A DNA stretch of 64,000 nucleotides from the NCBI GenBank assembly GCA_036346275.1, contig CM070711.1:65387078-65451077 (forward strand), in the 5' to 3' direction. Under the pieces are notes generated by a model, which made no database searches, had not been told where the DNA came from, and saw only the letters and a list, made by a program, of their open reading frames with translations. This document shows, one piece after another, positions 10,221 to 21,282 of this stretch. The translations under genes were made by a program, and so were the position numbers. Position 1 is the first letter of the stretch, and the number at the start of each line of letters is the position of its first letter. This DNA is from Otatea glauca (Eukaryota > Streptophyta > Magnoliopsida > Poales > Poaceae).

Positions 10221-10790
10221 GAGTGTTCCCGACCAACCAAAGGTCGCTCCACTCGGGCACTTCCTTCTTCCGCGAAGTGCTACTTCGCAACCATAGCCGC
10301 TGGGACATAGGCCGTAGCACTTGGGTCGAGAGGGTTACCGCTCGGGAGGGACCCCGTGGCTGGTCGGGTCACCGATCCGCGTGAGTGTGTGAATCGGTTG
10401 TGCTCGCACAGGAAAGGAGTGTTCCCGACCGACCAAAGGTCGCTCCGTACGGGCACTTCCTTCTTCTGCGAAGTGCTACTTCGCAACCATAGCCGCTGGG
10501 GCGTAGGCCGTAGCACTTGGGTCGAGAGGTTCTGCTCGGGAGGACCCGTGGTGGTCGGGTCACCGATCCGCGTGAGTGCGTGAATCGGCTGTGCTCGCAC
10601 GGGAAAGGAGTGTTCCCGACCGACCAAAGGTCGCTTCGTTCGGGCACTTCCTTCTTCCGCGAAGTGCTACTTCGCAACCATAGCCGGTGGGGCGTAGGCC
10701 GTAGCACTTTGGTAGAGAGGGTTACCGCTCGGGAGGGACCCCGTGGCTGGTCGGGTCACCGACCCGCCTGAGTGCGCTTGACCAAAAGCG
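10221..10790. repeat. Three tandem copies of a 190-196-bp unit in the Tat element
   Basis: GAGTGTTCCCGACC begins at 10221, 10417 and 10608, giving unit lengths of 196 and 191 bp; the third copy ends near 10790. Each copy contains TTCCGCGAAGTGCTACTTCGC, an imperfect inverted repeat that could form a hairpin, followed by AACCATAGCCG. The array lies between the antisense genes and the end of pol and has no coding role. Confidence 0.85.
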
Positions 10791-10887
10791 ACCCGTACGA
10801 GGGTGCCAACGGGCAGCCCCCGAGCGTCACACGGTGACCGGGTGCTCGGAAAAAAGGTAAAGACGGTTCAAGGGACAAGAAAAGAGC

Positions 10888-12051
10888 TTAGGGATAGAAT
10901 CGCCTTAACTTTTCTATATTCCATGCGTTGGGGAGGACGTGGCCATCCGCGTCCTTGAGTCGAAAGGTGCCGGGTCGGAGAATCTCCACGACGGTGAAGG
11001 GGACTTCCCAGGGCGGTGAGAGCTTGTGCCTGTCTTTGTTGGCCTGAACCTGGCGCAAGACCAGGTCGCCAACGTTGAAGGATCGCTCTCGAACCTGACG
11101 GCTGTGGTAGCGTCGCAGCGCTTGTTGATACTTGGCCGATCGTAGAGTGGCCACATCACGCACCTCGTCGAGCTGGTCGATGGCGTCCTGTTGCGAGACG
11201 AGCCCCCGAGCCTCGTCGAAGGCTTGTATTCTTGGGGCGCCGTATCCTAGGTCGGTTGGCAAGACAGCTTCGGCACCGAACACCATGAAGAACGGTGTAA
11301 ATCCGGTCGCCCGAGTTGGCGTGGTCTGCAGGCTCCAGAGGACGGAGGGTAGCTCGGCCACCCATCATCCCGCAAATTGCTTCAGTCGACTGAAGATCCG
11401 TGGTTTGAGCCCTTGGAGGATCATGCCGTTCGCGCGTTCGACCTGACCATTAGTCCGCGGATGGGCCACGGCTGCCCAATCGACGCGGACGTTGAAGTCG
11501 TCGCAAAACTCGAGGAATTCTTTCCCCGTGAACTGCGTCCTGTTGTCGGTGATGATGGAGTTCGGGACTCCGAACCGAAAGATAATGTCGCGGAAGAAGG
11601 TGGCCGCCTGCACCGACGTGATGCTCACGACCGGTTTAGCCTCTATCCATTTGGTGAACTTGTCCACCGTGATAAGGAGGTGGGTAAAGCCCCCGAGCGC
11701 CTTCTTGAAGGGCCCGACCAGATCGAGTCCCCAGACCGCAAATGGCCACGTGATGGGGATCGTCTGTAAGGCCTGAGCCGGAAGATGCGTCTGCCGGGCG
11801 AAGAACTGGCATCCTTCACAGGTGCGTACGATTTGCTCGGCGTCGGACACGGCGGTCGGCCAGTAGAAACCTTGTCGAAAGGCTTTTCCTACCAGGGACC
11901 GGGGCGCAGCATGGTGGTCGCAAATACCGCCATGGATATCTAGCAGCAGCTGCTTCCCTTGGTCGGCCAGGATGCACCTTTGGAGGACTCCAGAGGGTTG
12001 TAGAGGTCTGGCCCGACCAGGGCGAAAGATTTCGCCCGACGAGAGAGGCAC
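10888..12051 (-). pseudogene. Tat element integrase, broken
   Basis: The minus-strand frame carries an integrase zinc-binding module (histidines in GGICDHHAAP, then CEGC), followed by the core. First Asp in WGLDLVGPF, second in IITDNRTQFTG (usual family form has G where this has R), Glu in NGQVERAN. A frame break or stop lies near 11365; translation resumes as 11361-10888, with the C-terminal part ending in NIEKLRRFYP. The family inserts element cDNA into chromosomes. This is the last pol domain on the coding strand, and the break makes it inactive. Confidence 0.85.
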
Positions 12052-12419
12052 CAGGCCTCGGTCGGGTCGGTCGGAAGCGATACATCTGTCAGGCGGTCGA
12101 TAAAGGGCTTCCTCCAGTCAGATTCGGTCGTCAGCACGTCGCGGCCCGACCCGAGCGGCTCTACATCCGACCGCCCGGTGGTCGGAGTAGTCACGCCTGG
12201 CAGGTTAGAAGGTCGCTCGGTCGCTGGGTCCATCTGGATGGAAGGCTGCGGAAGGTCGCAGACGAAGATCCCAGGTAGGACTGGCCCTCTGCCGGAGGCG
12301 AGATTGGCTAGGTAGTCGGCCTCACCGTTGTAGCGTCTGTAGCTATGGTGAAGCTCGAAACCCTTGAACCGCTCCTCGAGCCTGCGTACTTCCCGACAGT
12401 ACGCGGTCATGCGGGCGTC

Positions 12420-13301
12420 TCGGGGCTCCGCAGCCTTCATGACCTGGCCGACGACAAGCTTGGAGTCCCCGTGGATGTAGAGTCGGCGAGCGCCGAGGTC
12501 GGCAGTGATCCGGAGACCGTTGACGAGAGCCTCATACTCGGCGACGTTGTTGGTCGTGTCGAAGAGGAGCCTGATGGCTTACTGGAGCTTGTTGCCGAGC
12601 GGGAAGACAATGACGACTCCCGCACCCACGCCATTCTTGGTGTAGGACCCGTCGAAGTACATTGTCTAGTATTCGGGGTCTTCGAGCGTCGGTGGCGCCT
12701 GGGCTTCGGTCCACTCGACGACGAAGTCGACCAGGGCTTGCGACTTGATCGCCGTTCGGGGAACGTACGATATGTCATGACCGTTGAGCTCTAGTGCCCA
12801 CTTGGCTATCCTTCCTGAGGCGTCGCGATTGTGGACGATCTCGCCGAGTGGCGATGTGGTCACCACGGTGACGGGGTGCTGGTCGAAGTAATGGACCAGC
12901 TTCCTCTTCATGATGAGCACCGCGTAGAGCAGCTTCTGCACCTGCGGGTACCGAGCCTTGGACTCGAAAAGCACCTCGCTGATGAAGTAGACTGGCCGTT
13001 GTACTTTGAGCTCACAGCCTTCTTTCGCTCGTTCCACCACGAGGGCCGCACTGACGACTTGGGTCGTGGCGGCGATGTAGAGGAGCAGCGGTTCGCTTGT
13101 CTTGGGGCGACCGGGTGAGGTGGTCGGGAAGGTCTTCAAGCGGCGAGGGCCTCTGAGCCACACAGGTCGGTGACGGTCGGATTTCTTGAGCAGCCTGTAG
13201 AGCGGCATCCCGCGCTCGCTGAGGCGAGACACGAAATGGCTCAAGGCTGCAAGGCATCCTGTCAGCTTTTGGACCCCCTTTAGGTTGCCGATCGGGCCCA
13301 T
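12420..13301 (-). pseudogene. Tat element RNase H region with second (archaeal-type) RNase H
   Basis: The first part (13301-12666) continues from reverse transcriptase and matches the RNase H-like domain that follows RT (LLLYIAATTQVVSAALV, ISEVLFESKARYPQVQKLLYA). After an in-frame stop near 12666 a second RNase H begins: Asp in MYFDGSYTKNGVGAG, Glu in NNVAEYEALVNGL, Asp in IHGDSKLVVGQV. Dual RNase H is a hallmark of Tat elements. At least one further stop lies in the second domain (near 12580). Its product would have removed RNA from RNA:DNA hybrids during reverse transcription. Confidence 0.8.
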
Positions 13302-13303
13302 TC

Positions 13304-14026
13304 TTATGATCGTCGAGATCTTCTCCTGATTGGCCTCGATGCCACGCTCGGAGACGATGAAACCGAGAAGCTTTCCCTTGGGGACCCCGAAGACACATTT
13401 CTCGGGGTTGAGCTTATGCGGAACCGCCGGAGGTTCGCAAAAGTTTCTCCTAGGTCGGTGATGAGGTCGTCGGCCTTCCTAGTCTTCACGACGATGTCGT
13501 CGACGTATGCCTCGATGTTACGGCCTATCTGGTCGTTGAAACACGTTTGCATACAAAGCTGGTATGTAGCGCCCGCATTTTTTAAACCAAACGGCATCGT
13601 TACGTAACAGAACGAGCCAAACGGAGTGATGAAGGAAGTGGCGAGCTGGTCGGACTCCTTCAGCGCTATCTGGTGGTAGCCCGAGTAGGCATCCAGAAAG
13701 GAAAGGGACTCGAACCCCGCGGTGGAGTCGATGACTTGGTCGATGCGGGGCAAGGGGAACGGGTCCTTGGGACACGCCTTTTTCAGACTCATGTAGTCAA
13801 CGCACATTCTCCATTACCTATTCTTCTTTTTTACAAGTACAGGGTTGGCTAGCCACTCGGGGTGGCGCACCTCTTTTACAAACCCTGCAGCCAAAAGCTT
13901 GGCGATCTCCTCCCCTATGATTCTGCGCTTTTCCTCGTCAAAGCGACGCAGGTGTTGGGCGACCGGCCTCGAGCCTGGTCGGATGCTCAAGGAGTGCTCG
14001 GCGACCTCCCTCGGGATTCCTGGCAT
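13304..14026 (-). pseudogene. Tat element reverse transcriptase, broken
   Basis: The N-terminal part (14026-13814) shows FVKEVRHPEWLANPVLVKKK, then an in-frame stop near 13811-13813. It continues with MCVDYMSLKKACPKDPFPLP, FLDAYSGYHQI and the catalytic AYVDDIVVKT box. Order and spacing match Ty3/gypsy RT fingers and palm. A frameshift near 13430 separates the palm from the thumb, which then runs into the RNase H. The YVDD catalytic motif itself is intact. Confidence 0.88.
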
Positions 14027-14089
14027 GTCGGAGGACCTCCATGAAAAGACGTCGTTGTTGGCGCAGAGGAAGTCGACGAGCGCACTTTC

Positions 14090-14620
14090 CTATTTGGCAG
14101 GGAGCGTGGCTCCGACCCGCACGGTCTTGGTCAGATCCTCAGGATCGACCGCGACCTTCTTCGTGTCCTCGGCGAACTTGAAGGATCCTACCCCCGACTT
14201 GTTAGATTCGGGGGCGGACTCGGAGGCTTCCCTCCGGAGGTGGACAAGCTCGGCGGATGCGATGACCGCCGATGCTAGCTCGCAACTGCTCTGCTCGCAG
14301 TTGTAAGCAAGCTGGAAAGATGAGGCCACGGTGATGACTCCTCGCGGCCCAGGCATCTTCAGCTTGAGGTAGGTGTAGCTGGGGACCGCCATGAACTTGG
14401 CATAGCACGGCCTCCCCAGGATGGCGTGGTAGGATCCGGGGAAATCCACGACCTCAAAGGTGAGGGTCTTGGTGCGGAAATTTTCCGGTCCTCAAAGGTG
14501 TGGCGGTCGATCTGCCGGCGGGTGGGCTTTCTTGGCACAGGATGACCGTGGAAGGCGCCTTGCTCGTCGAAGACTCGGCGGGGATCCCATGGCGTCGGCG
14601 TCTCAACATAAAGGATGTTA
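14090..14620 (-). pseudogene. Tat element protease/linker region, broken
   Basis: The frame at 14449-14090 begins with FPGSYHAILGRPCYAKFMAV, the conserved C-terminal part of the Tat aspartic protease (ILGRP), followed by a variable linker to RT. The upstream part is split between frames, and I cannot place the catalytic Asp-Thr/Ser-Gly triad securely. A stop near 14088 separates this from the RT frame. Confidence 0.6.
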
Positions 14621-14663
14621 ATACATGTCACCATCCATAAGCACCTTCGTGAGGTGCTTCTTC

Positions 14664-15635
14664 CTACGATAGGTCGACCACGGCGGGTATCTCCACGGCC
14701 GAGGGCGTGGTCGGGTGGTCGGTCCAATCGAGCGTGATAGGAGACTCGACCACCGAAGGTGCTGGGGGCAGTGAGTCGCGGTATGGACTTCGCGGAAGGC
14801 GAGCTTGAGCCGATGCTTGTCGGCGTAGCATGCCGGTCCGCCGAAGATCATGAGGCAGCCGTCGGGTTCTGGGAACTCGTCGTCCGCCCTTTTCTCCTCG
14901 GCCCGTGGGGCCGGGGCTTGCTTCTTTCCTTTGCCCCGCGGCGTCGTGGAAGTCTTGGGAAGGAAGAGTCTCGGGACCTCGCGATCCGGTATTTGTGTTG
15001 ACGGGAACCCGTGATGTGAGCACGGGCATCCATCGACTTCTCGAAGTGGTCGGCGCGGCGGCCGTCGCGCTGCTTTGCTTAGCGAGGCGGTTGACGGCCA
15101 CAACCACTTGGACCTCACGGACATGTTTCCCGTGCCGCTTCCGCTTGTTGGAGCGGTCAGAAGGGGACCCGGCTCGGGGGCCGGGCTCTTGCTTTGCCTT
15201 TCCTCCTTCGAAGATGGCCCCCACAGCCTCCTCGCCGGAGGCGTGGTTGGTCGCAATGTCCAGAAGCTCCTTGGTGGTTCTGGACTTGACGCAACCTAGT
15301 TTGTGCACCAAGGCCTTGCAGGAGGTGCCGTAGATGAACGCCCCCACGACATCGGCGTCGGAGATGTCGAGGAGCTCATTGCATTGACGGGAGAACCGCC
15401 GGATGTAATCTCGGAGAGTTTCTCCCGGCTGCTGCTTGCAGCTCTTTAGGTCCCAGGAGTTCCCGGGGCGCTTGTAAGTGCCCTGGAAGTTACCGACGAA
15501 GAGGCTCTTCAAGTCGACCCAGTTCCTGATGGTTTTTGCGAGCAAGTACTCGAGCCAGGCTCGAGCCGAATCCGCGAGATAGATAGGGAGGTATTGGATG
15601 ATGAAGAGATCATCAAAGCTCCTCCTTGCCCGCAT
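14664..15635 (-). pseudogene. Tat element gag core (Retrotrans_gag domain)
   Basis: The minus-strand frame starts in the gag core: LADSARAWLEYLLAKTIRNW, then FVGNFQGTYKRPGNSWDLK, GETLRDYIRRFSRQCNEL and FIYGTSCKALVHKLG. This is the capsid-like domain typical of plant gypsy gag. After about residue 125 the frame becomes low-complexity. The overlapping frame 15256-14618 holds the expected downstream motif CLMIFGGPACYADKHRLKLA, so a frameshift lies near 15250. The product would have formed the virus-like particle. Confidence 0.8.
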
Positions 15636-16240
15636 CTGGCCGGTAGTCTTGAGCCATCTGGCGGGGTTCGTGGCCGGTGTATTTAACTATGTTGGTGGGT
15701 GCCACGAATCGGCGGAAATCCGCATGGCGGATCCCACGACAAAGGCCCATGGTCTGGACCATCGGGGCTCGGCTGCGGTCATTCGGCGTCCGTCCCGACT
15801 GCGAGTGGCGGCCGTCCACGCTTTTCTTAGCGCCTCGAGGGTGGCGCGGACGTCATAGTTATTCTTGAGGCGCCGAGCGCGCCGACTTGCGAGGCTGGGG
15901 CTGACCGTTGTCTTGCGTCGCCTTTCTTTGGACCAGGCCGCCCCGAGTGGCGATGCAGTGTCAGCGGCGAGTGGCGCCCGGCGGTGAGCGGAGGCTGCAT
16001 GTCTTTGCGGCGACGTTCCACCACCCTCGAGGTTACGGTATGTGGCCTTGGCCTCGGTCGGCCGGCTCGGGAAGGTCGCGGAGCGATGTGCGCCGCGGCC
16101 GCGTTACGACTTCGTGGGAAGAACCGAGGCCATCGATTCCTCGCCCGGTGGTGGTGCGCGACATGCGCGCCGCGTAGCCCGCCAAGTATAAGCGGGGGCT
16201 CGGGCTGATCCTGCTCCAGGTCGGCCTGGAGCTTGTCGAG

Positions 16241-16561
16241 CTAGGCCATTCGGTCTTCCAGCTCTTCGCGCTGCCATTGAAACTCGACGCGGCGAGCTTG
16301 GACGCGTTCAGCGTGCTCGCGTTGATGTTCCTCTTCCTGCGCCCTGGTGCGCTGGATGAGAGCCCCCGTAGCCGCGGGGGTTACGGTCAGGTCGACCGTG
16401 CCCGCCATGTTGCACTCGCGAGAGTGCCGTCTGCGGGTAGCGTGCTCCATGTCGGAGCTAGAGTCGTGGCTGGAAGAGTCTTCCTGCAAGTCATGGACAG
16501 AGGCCGGCATATAGCCGGCCATTGCCACGAGTTGTGAACCTGCGGGAGGTGATGTAGTCAT
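16241..16561 (-). pseudogene. Tat element gag N-terminal region
   Basis: A minus-strand frame begins MTTSPPAGSQLVAMAGYM and ends in a charged Arg/Glu-rich helix (QRTRAQEEEHQREHAERVQ). This is the usual low-conservation, helical N-terminus of Tat gag. It lies directly between the truncated LTR and the gag core. The link to the core (16240-15636) is interrupted by frame changes. Confidence 0.5.
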
Positions 16562-16763
16562 CTGCTCGGGCTCACGGGTACTGCCGCCAGAGGTGGCGAG
16601 GCGCTTCTTGAACTCCGTCCTTGGGGCCTGTAGGGAGGCTCCAAGCCGGAGGCCATGGTCGCCGAAGAGCGAGTCGAGCTCTAACGGACGCTGGTCTCGA
16701 GTGGCGGGAATGAGCGCGAGCTCTCCCGCCGGAGTGGCGATGAAGTCGAGGGAGCCGGAGCAT

Positions 16764-16862
16764 CTTTTTGCGGCCCCGCAGGTCCCTTGGTCGGAGCTGG
16801 GCTTGACGCGGCTTGCTTGTCATCCTGGGCCGTTGGGGTACCCCTGGTATGAGTATTCGTCA
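16764..16862 (-). repeat. Truncated 5' LTR of the Tat element (about 100 bp left)
   Basis: From about CTTTTTGCGG (16764) to ATTCGTCA (16862) the sequence matches the end of the complete LTR at about 4321-4413. Upstream of 16764 it runs straight into gag leader sequence. About 790 bp of LTR, plus the primer-binding site, are therefore missing, yet the terminal bases and the TGCCC target duplication are intact. The loss was internal, after insertion. Confidence 0.75.
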
Positions 16863-16867
16863 TGCCC

Positions 16868-17956
16868 TAACCCTTCACGTCGGTGCGGGTGTGACAGTTC
16901 AGTCCAAGCGGTGGTCTCATGGTTGTCAAAGCAGCTTGCAGAGGGGGTTGACACTTCGCTGGCAACGTCCTGTTTGATATGGTTGTAGCTTTTTTTGAGA
17001 ACTAGCTTTTGGTTTGACTGCATGGCTGAACGACTCCATGATTGCACAACTAAATGGCTGGACTGAAGAGATTTGGTGTTTGACATCCTGGCTTTTAAGT
17101 GTGAGGGTTGCGGGTCGAGAATAGGGGTGAGAGGGGTGGAGTTTAGGATTTATACTTGATAAAAGAGGTGATTTTAAATCTAATGGCAAAGTCAGAACCT
17201 TAACCTATTGAAGCCGTGTGAAGCTATCTCAAACCAGCTTTCAGCTTCTCCTAGCATAAATAGACTGCCGGTTTGTAGTTTCCGACTACAAAGAAGTTAA
17301 CAGTTTAGAATGATTTCTAACTTCTAGAGAGGAGAAGAAGTACCTTGAACCTCCTCCTCATACATGGAAGCACCACAACCGCTCCCTCCTCTTCTTCCAA
17401 TTTTCACTCATGTCCTCTCTTCCCTTGTCTACCTTGTCCCACGACTTCATGGCAACTGCAGCTACTGCCTACTGCCCCGTACAGTGGCACAAGCAAGAGA
17501 AGCCGTTTGGTGCGGTAGCAACTAGGGAAGAGAGAGAGAGCCATGGGTGGAGACTGAAGAACTGGAGCCATGGTTAGGAGAGGTCAGGTCGTCAGGGAGA
17601 TAAAGAGTATTGTACACTTGTAATGCCCAGCGTGGGCTAACTAATAGGCCAATTGTTAAATGGGCTTAGTTATATACCTGGATACCCAAAAAAATTGCTC
17701 TGAAAGGGGAGGCCGGAGCCCCGTCTGGCCTCAACGAGGCTCTGCTTCCATTACCTTTTCTAATAAGTTGAACGTTGAAAAAGTGCGAGAAGAGGGCTGA
17801 GGTGTTTGTTTCCTTTCCCCTTAATCTTCTGTCCTCTTTCAATTTTCTGTTTTTCTTTCACAAACACCGAATACATGAGCATACTATAGATTATTTAGCA
17901 AACTGTTTGTGTTGTTCCTATTTAATGATATAGTATCTTTGAATCTGTCAACAATT
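16868..17956. other. No gene recognised
   Basis: Flank of the Tat element. There is no open frame with recognisable content on either strand. The 17300-17700 part contains GAGAGAGA runs and short frames only. Confidence 0.4.
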
Positions 17957-17964
17957 TTCGTAGG

Positions 17965-18379
17965 TAGGGGTGGATATCGAGCTAACTCGACTCGACTCGT
18001 TAAACTCGTTACGATAACGAGCCAGCTCGACTCGACTCGTTATCTTAACGAGTTCAAACTTTAGCTCGGCTCGACTCGTTAAACTCGTGAGTTGGTTCGT
18101 TAAACTCGATATTGCCATCTGAGAGGAGGATTGCTGTTGAGACTATACAGTATGCTATGTGTTATCATCCTTGCCTCACATATATACAGTTATACTTGCC
18201 GACTTGGAGGACTCGTTAAACTCGCGAGTTGGCTCGTTTAACTCGCGAGTTGGCTCATTTAATTCGTTATAGAAACGAGTTCAAATCATAACTCGACTCG
18301 ACTCATTAATAAACGAGTTCGAGCCGAGTTTACGAGTATTCGTTTAACTCACGAGTTTCGAGTTTTTTTTCCACCCCTA
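17965..18379. mobile_element. hAT-type MITE, 415 bp, perfect 8-bp TSD
   Basis: The ends are TAGGGGTGGA and, on the right, TCCACCCCTA, a perfect 10-bp inverted repeat, flanked by identical TTCGTAGG at 17957-17964 and 18380-18387. The interior is built from short repeats of ACTCGACTCG and GTTAAACTCG in both orientations, so much of it can fold back. No coding sequence. It sits just upstream of the WDR55 pseudogene fragment. Confidence 0.88.
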
Positions 18380-18520
18380 TTCGTAGGAACAAAGTTAGTG
18401 TCTCTCACAAGTCCCAATAGATATTTTACTGTAGCAAGTTTGAACCTCAATCTAAGTCTTCATGGATGCATTACTTTGGATTAATTGTGTACTCATGAAT
18501 CTAGTGCTATATGCTAACAG

Positions 18521-20142
18521 GTAAAGTCCCCATCTGAATTTTCAGAAGATGAATTGGTCTCTGTGGTGGTCGTGAAGGTAATTATGCTTGTTCTATATTT
18601 TTCTTTTCATTGCCTTTTCGTCTTTAGTTTCGTTATGGATGTCTTATCAATCTTCTTGGAGTAAATTTTGCAAAACTACAGGTTTTTTATACAGACTATC
18701 ATAAAACTACAGATTTTAGCTTCTATTTCACAAAACTACAGATTCTAGAAAAACTTGTTTCACAAAACTACAGGTTTCTTATACAAATTATCAGAAAACT
18801 AAAACTACAGGTTTTATAATTAATCGTTTCTTGTAACAGGTCTGATAGTCTAGGCCTATATGACAGCCTCATACATGAGTGAAATGGAAAATGAGGACAT
18901 GTGAGACAACCATGTGGTCTCACACTGTCAGTACCGTTACAAAAAATGGTCAATTCTAAAACATGTAGTTTTGTGAAATAAGTTCTTCTAAAACATGTAG
19001 TTTTGTGAAACAAGTTCTTCTAAAACCTGTAGTTTTGTGATACATGTTCTCTTGAAATCTGTAGTTTTTTGAAATAGAAGTTGAACTCTATAGCTTTCTT
19101 ATAGTATGTATAAGAAGCATGTAGTTTTGTAAAATAAGTTTTTCTAAAATCTGTAATTTTATGAAATCTGTAATTTTATGATAGTTTATAAAAAAAAACT
19201 GTTGTTTCATAAAGTTTACTCATCTTCTTGTCATCCCCAGAATGGTCAAAAGGTTGTTTGCGGAACTCAAAGTGGAGCTCTATTGTTATATTCTTGGGGG
19301 TATTTCAAAGATTGCAGGCAGCTGCACATGCATCACTTTCTGTTCTTCGTTGATTTTTGTTGAACATTGCTGTTCCAATTTCAAATATTATACCGGTTGT
19401 ATAGGTGGTGCTGTCCACCATTGCTTACTAACATTAGGTTTTTGTGGTCAGTGACCGTTTTCTTGGGCACACGCAATCTGTTGGTAAAATGTTGAAGGTT
19501 AGGGGAGCTAAATCTTGTGATAATTCATCATTTGTGCTCATTGTTTTGTGTAATCATTTAACATGTGTATCTCTTCCATGTTTTAGCTGGACGAAGAAAC
19601 TCTGATATCTGGTGCATCAGATGGTGTGATGATGCATAAAATTCACCCTGGGAACTTCATATTGGGTTAATGTTATTTATATTTCTTGTTGTAACACCAC
19701 ATCGTTGGATTTTGTTTATATTAGTGGGCATATTACCTAATAGGATAGTACAACCACTCTGAGAGCATTCAGAGTACCCAATTGAGGACCTTGGTATGTC
19801 ATGTCCATTTGTTGGTAAAAGTAGGTGGAACTGTGGAAGAAATAATGCATTCTGATTTCTGAATCGTTTGCTTTGCTCTGCAGGTTTCTCAAATGATAAG
19901 AAATATCTCATGCGATGTGCAAAGCATATGAAATTAACGTGTTGTATAGTATATAGTTTGTGGTTCTTTTCCCCCTTGTAATGATTCTGTGACCTAAATA
20001 GGTTGACTTCTTATGCAGATGCGGGACTTGCAATAATTCTTTAATGGTCCGCCATTGGTTCACGATGCCATACTTGTGGAACCTGACAGTGACGACGAGG
20101 ACGATGAGATGGATGTTGACATGGAGCCGAGCTCATCAAAAG
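18521..20142 (+). pseudogene. WDR55: 5'-truncated WDR55-like WD40-repeat pseudogene
   Basis: Several intron-separated pieces match the middle and C-terminal part of plant WDR55, a nuclear WD40 adaptor (DDB1-binding type in Arabidopsis). They are FSEDELVSVVVVK (18521-18577), NGQKVVCGTQSGALLLYSWG (from 19240), LDEETLISGASDGV (from 19588), LVGILPNRIVQPL then a stop then EHSEYPIEDL (about 19721-19793), FSNDKKYL (about 19886), and an acidic tail EPDSDDEDDEMDVDMEPSSS (to 20142, with a GT donor). In-frame stops lie near 19763 and 20033. The N-terminal WD repeats are absent upstream, where a hAT MITE lies. A 563-bp Mutator-like MITE occupies an intron. Downstream exons are replaced by transposon DNA. 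Confidence 0.8.
18659..19221. mobile_element. Mutator-like MITE, 563 bp, 9-bp TSD, in a WDR55 pseudogene intron
   Basis: The left end GAGTAAATTTTGC and the right end read on the minus strand GAGTAAACTTTATG begin arms of over 150 bp. Each arm is made of repeated AAAACTACAGGTTT / AAACCTGTAGTTTTGTGA units. The flanks are identical ATCTTCTTG at 18650-18658 and 19222-19230; a 9-bp TSD indicates a Mutator-like element. No coding sequence. The arms can form a long hairpin. Confidence 0.85.
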
Positions 20143-21282
20143 GTATCTTTGAACTTTACTTCATTTTAAAGCATGTATACCATGACATAACGTTGCTATC
20201 ATCGGTCCTTTTTTTTCCTTCTTACTGTTGATGTATGTTTTTTCTTCCTTTTTTTTCTCTGGGACAAATTTAGGACCGAGGTGTAAAAAGACAAATCAAT
20301 ATCAAAGCTCAAGTTGTTCCACTTCGGGTTAGGGTTTGCAAAACCGACTATTATCGCAAAAACGAGCGAATCGAGCTGGTACGATAATATAAACTGGTCA
20401 GCATATCGGTCCAATTCAAAAAAATTACAAAAATTTGTCCTAAATCTCCCTAAAATTAGTATTAATGTATTTGTGAAGTCTGACAAGAAAACGAGTTGAA
20501 AAAACAAAAAAATCAGGCATTATTAACGCAAAACCGAATTGATTTAATTGAAAGGAGTTAAAAAACAAAAACAGTACCAAGCCCATTAGGCCCGGTCCGG
20601 CCCCACTTAAAATGAAGAATCTATACAACCTGTTGCGAGCAGCTTTGGATACATTCATTCCACTTCGGACACTCCTCGCACTGAGCTCTCGCAGTCGCCT
20701 GCGTCTCTACCCAGATCCGCGCGCCACCGGCCGTCTTACCGCCTCTAGGAGCTCGATAATCAACCGCTAAGCACCGATAGTCGATTCACCCAAACGAAAA
20801 CTGACATGTGCTGGGAAGACCTTAGCCATGTCGATTTTTGACCAAACCATAGCGATAATCGACCTGTATCAATTGATAATCGGTTGAAATCGGCCGATAA
20901 TCGATGTTGTTGTTCATGTGATGTTAAGTTATGTGGATTGTGGAGTTTGACAAGTTTACATTATGCGTGATGTTGATCTTGGTCTAATGGCAGTAAAGGA
21001 TGTTTGTTCTTGACTATGTTAGAGCATGTTTGTTGTTGATCTTGGTCTGATAGCAGTAGAAGATGTGAATGAATGATAGTAAATGACATATTTTAATTTT
21101 TGATTTTGTTGTCTGTTTGCAGCCTTGCATAATACAATAGGATGTGGTTAGGTTTAGGGTGATTGAGGGTTAGGATTAGTGTGATTGAGGGTTAGGTAAA
21201 TGGGTAATACATGTACCCATAGATGAATGTCCGGTGACGGTACCTCTATCCTTCTTACTTCCCGCTCAAAAGGATAACGTCT

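Larger units (their letters stand above)
3525..16862 (-). mobile_element. Tat-lineage Ty3/gypsy LTR retrotransposon (RIRE2/Grande-like), 13.3 kb
   Basis: Coding sense is minus. The element begins with TGTCGGCG at 3525 and ends with ATTCGTCA at 16862, flanked by TGCCC on both sides (3520-3524 and 16863-16867), the expected 5-bp TSD. On the coding strand the order is truncated 5' LTR, gag, protease, reverse transcriptase, RNase H, a second RNase H, integrase, then about 6 kb of plus-strand (antisense) genes and repeats, then a complete 889-bp 3' LTR. A second RNase H, integrase-last order and antisense ORFs before the 3' LTR are known traits of the Tat clade. Several in-frame stops and frameshifts show the copy is dead. 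The LTR truncation prevents dating by LTR pair divergence over the full length. Confidence 0.9.
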
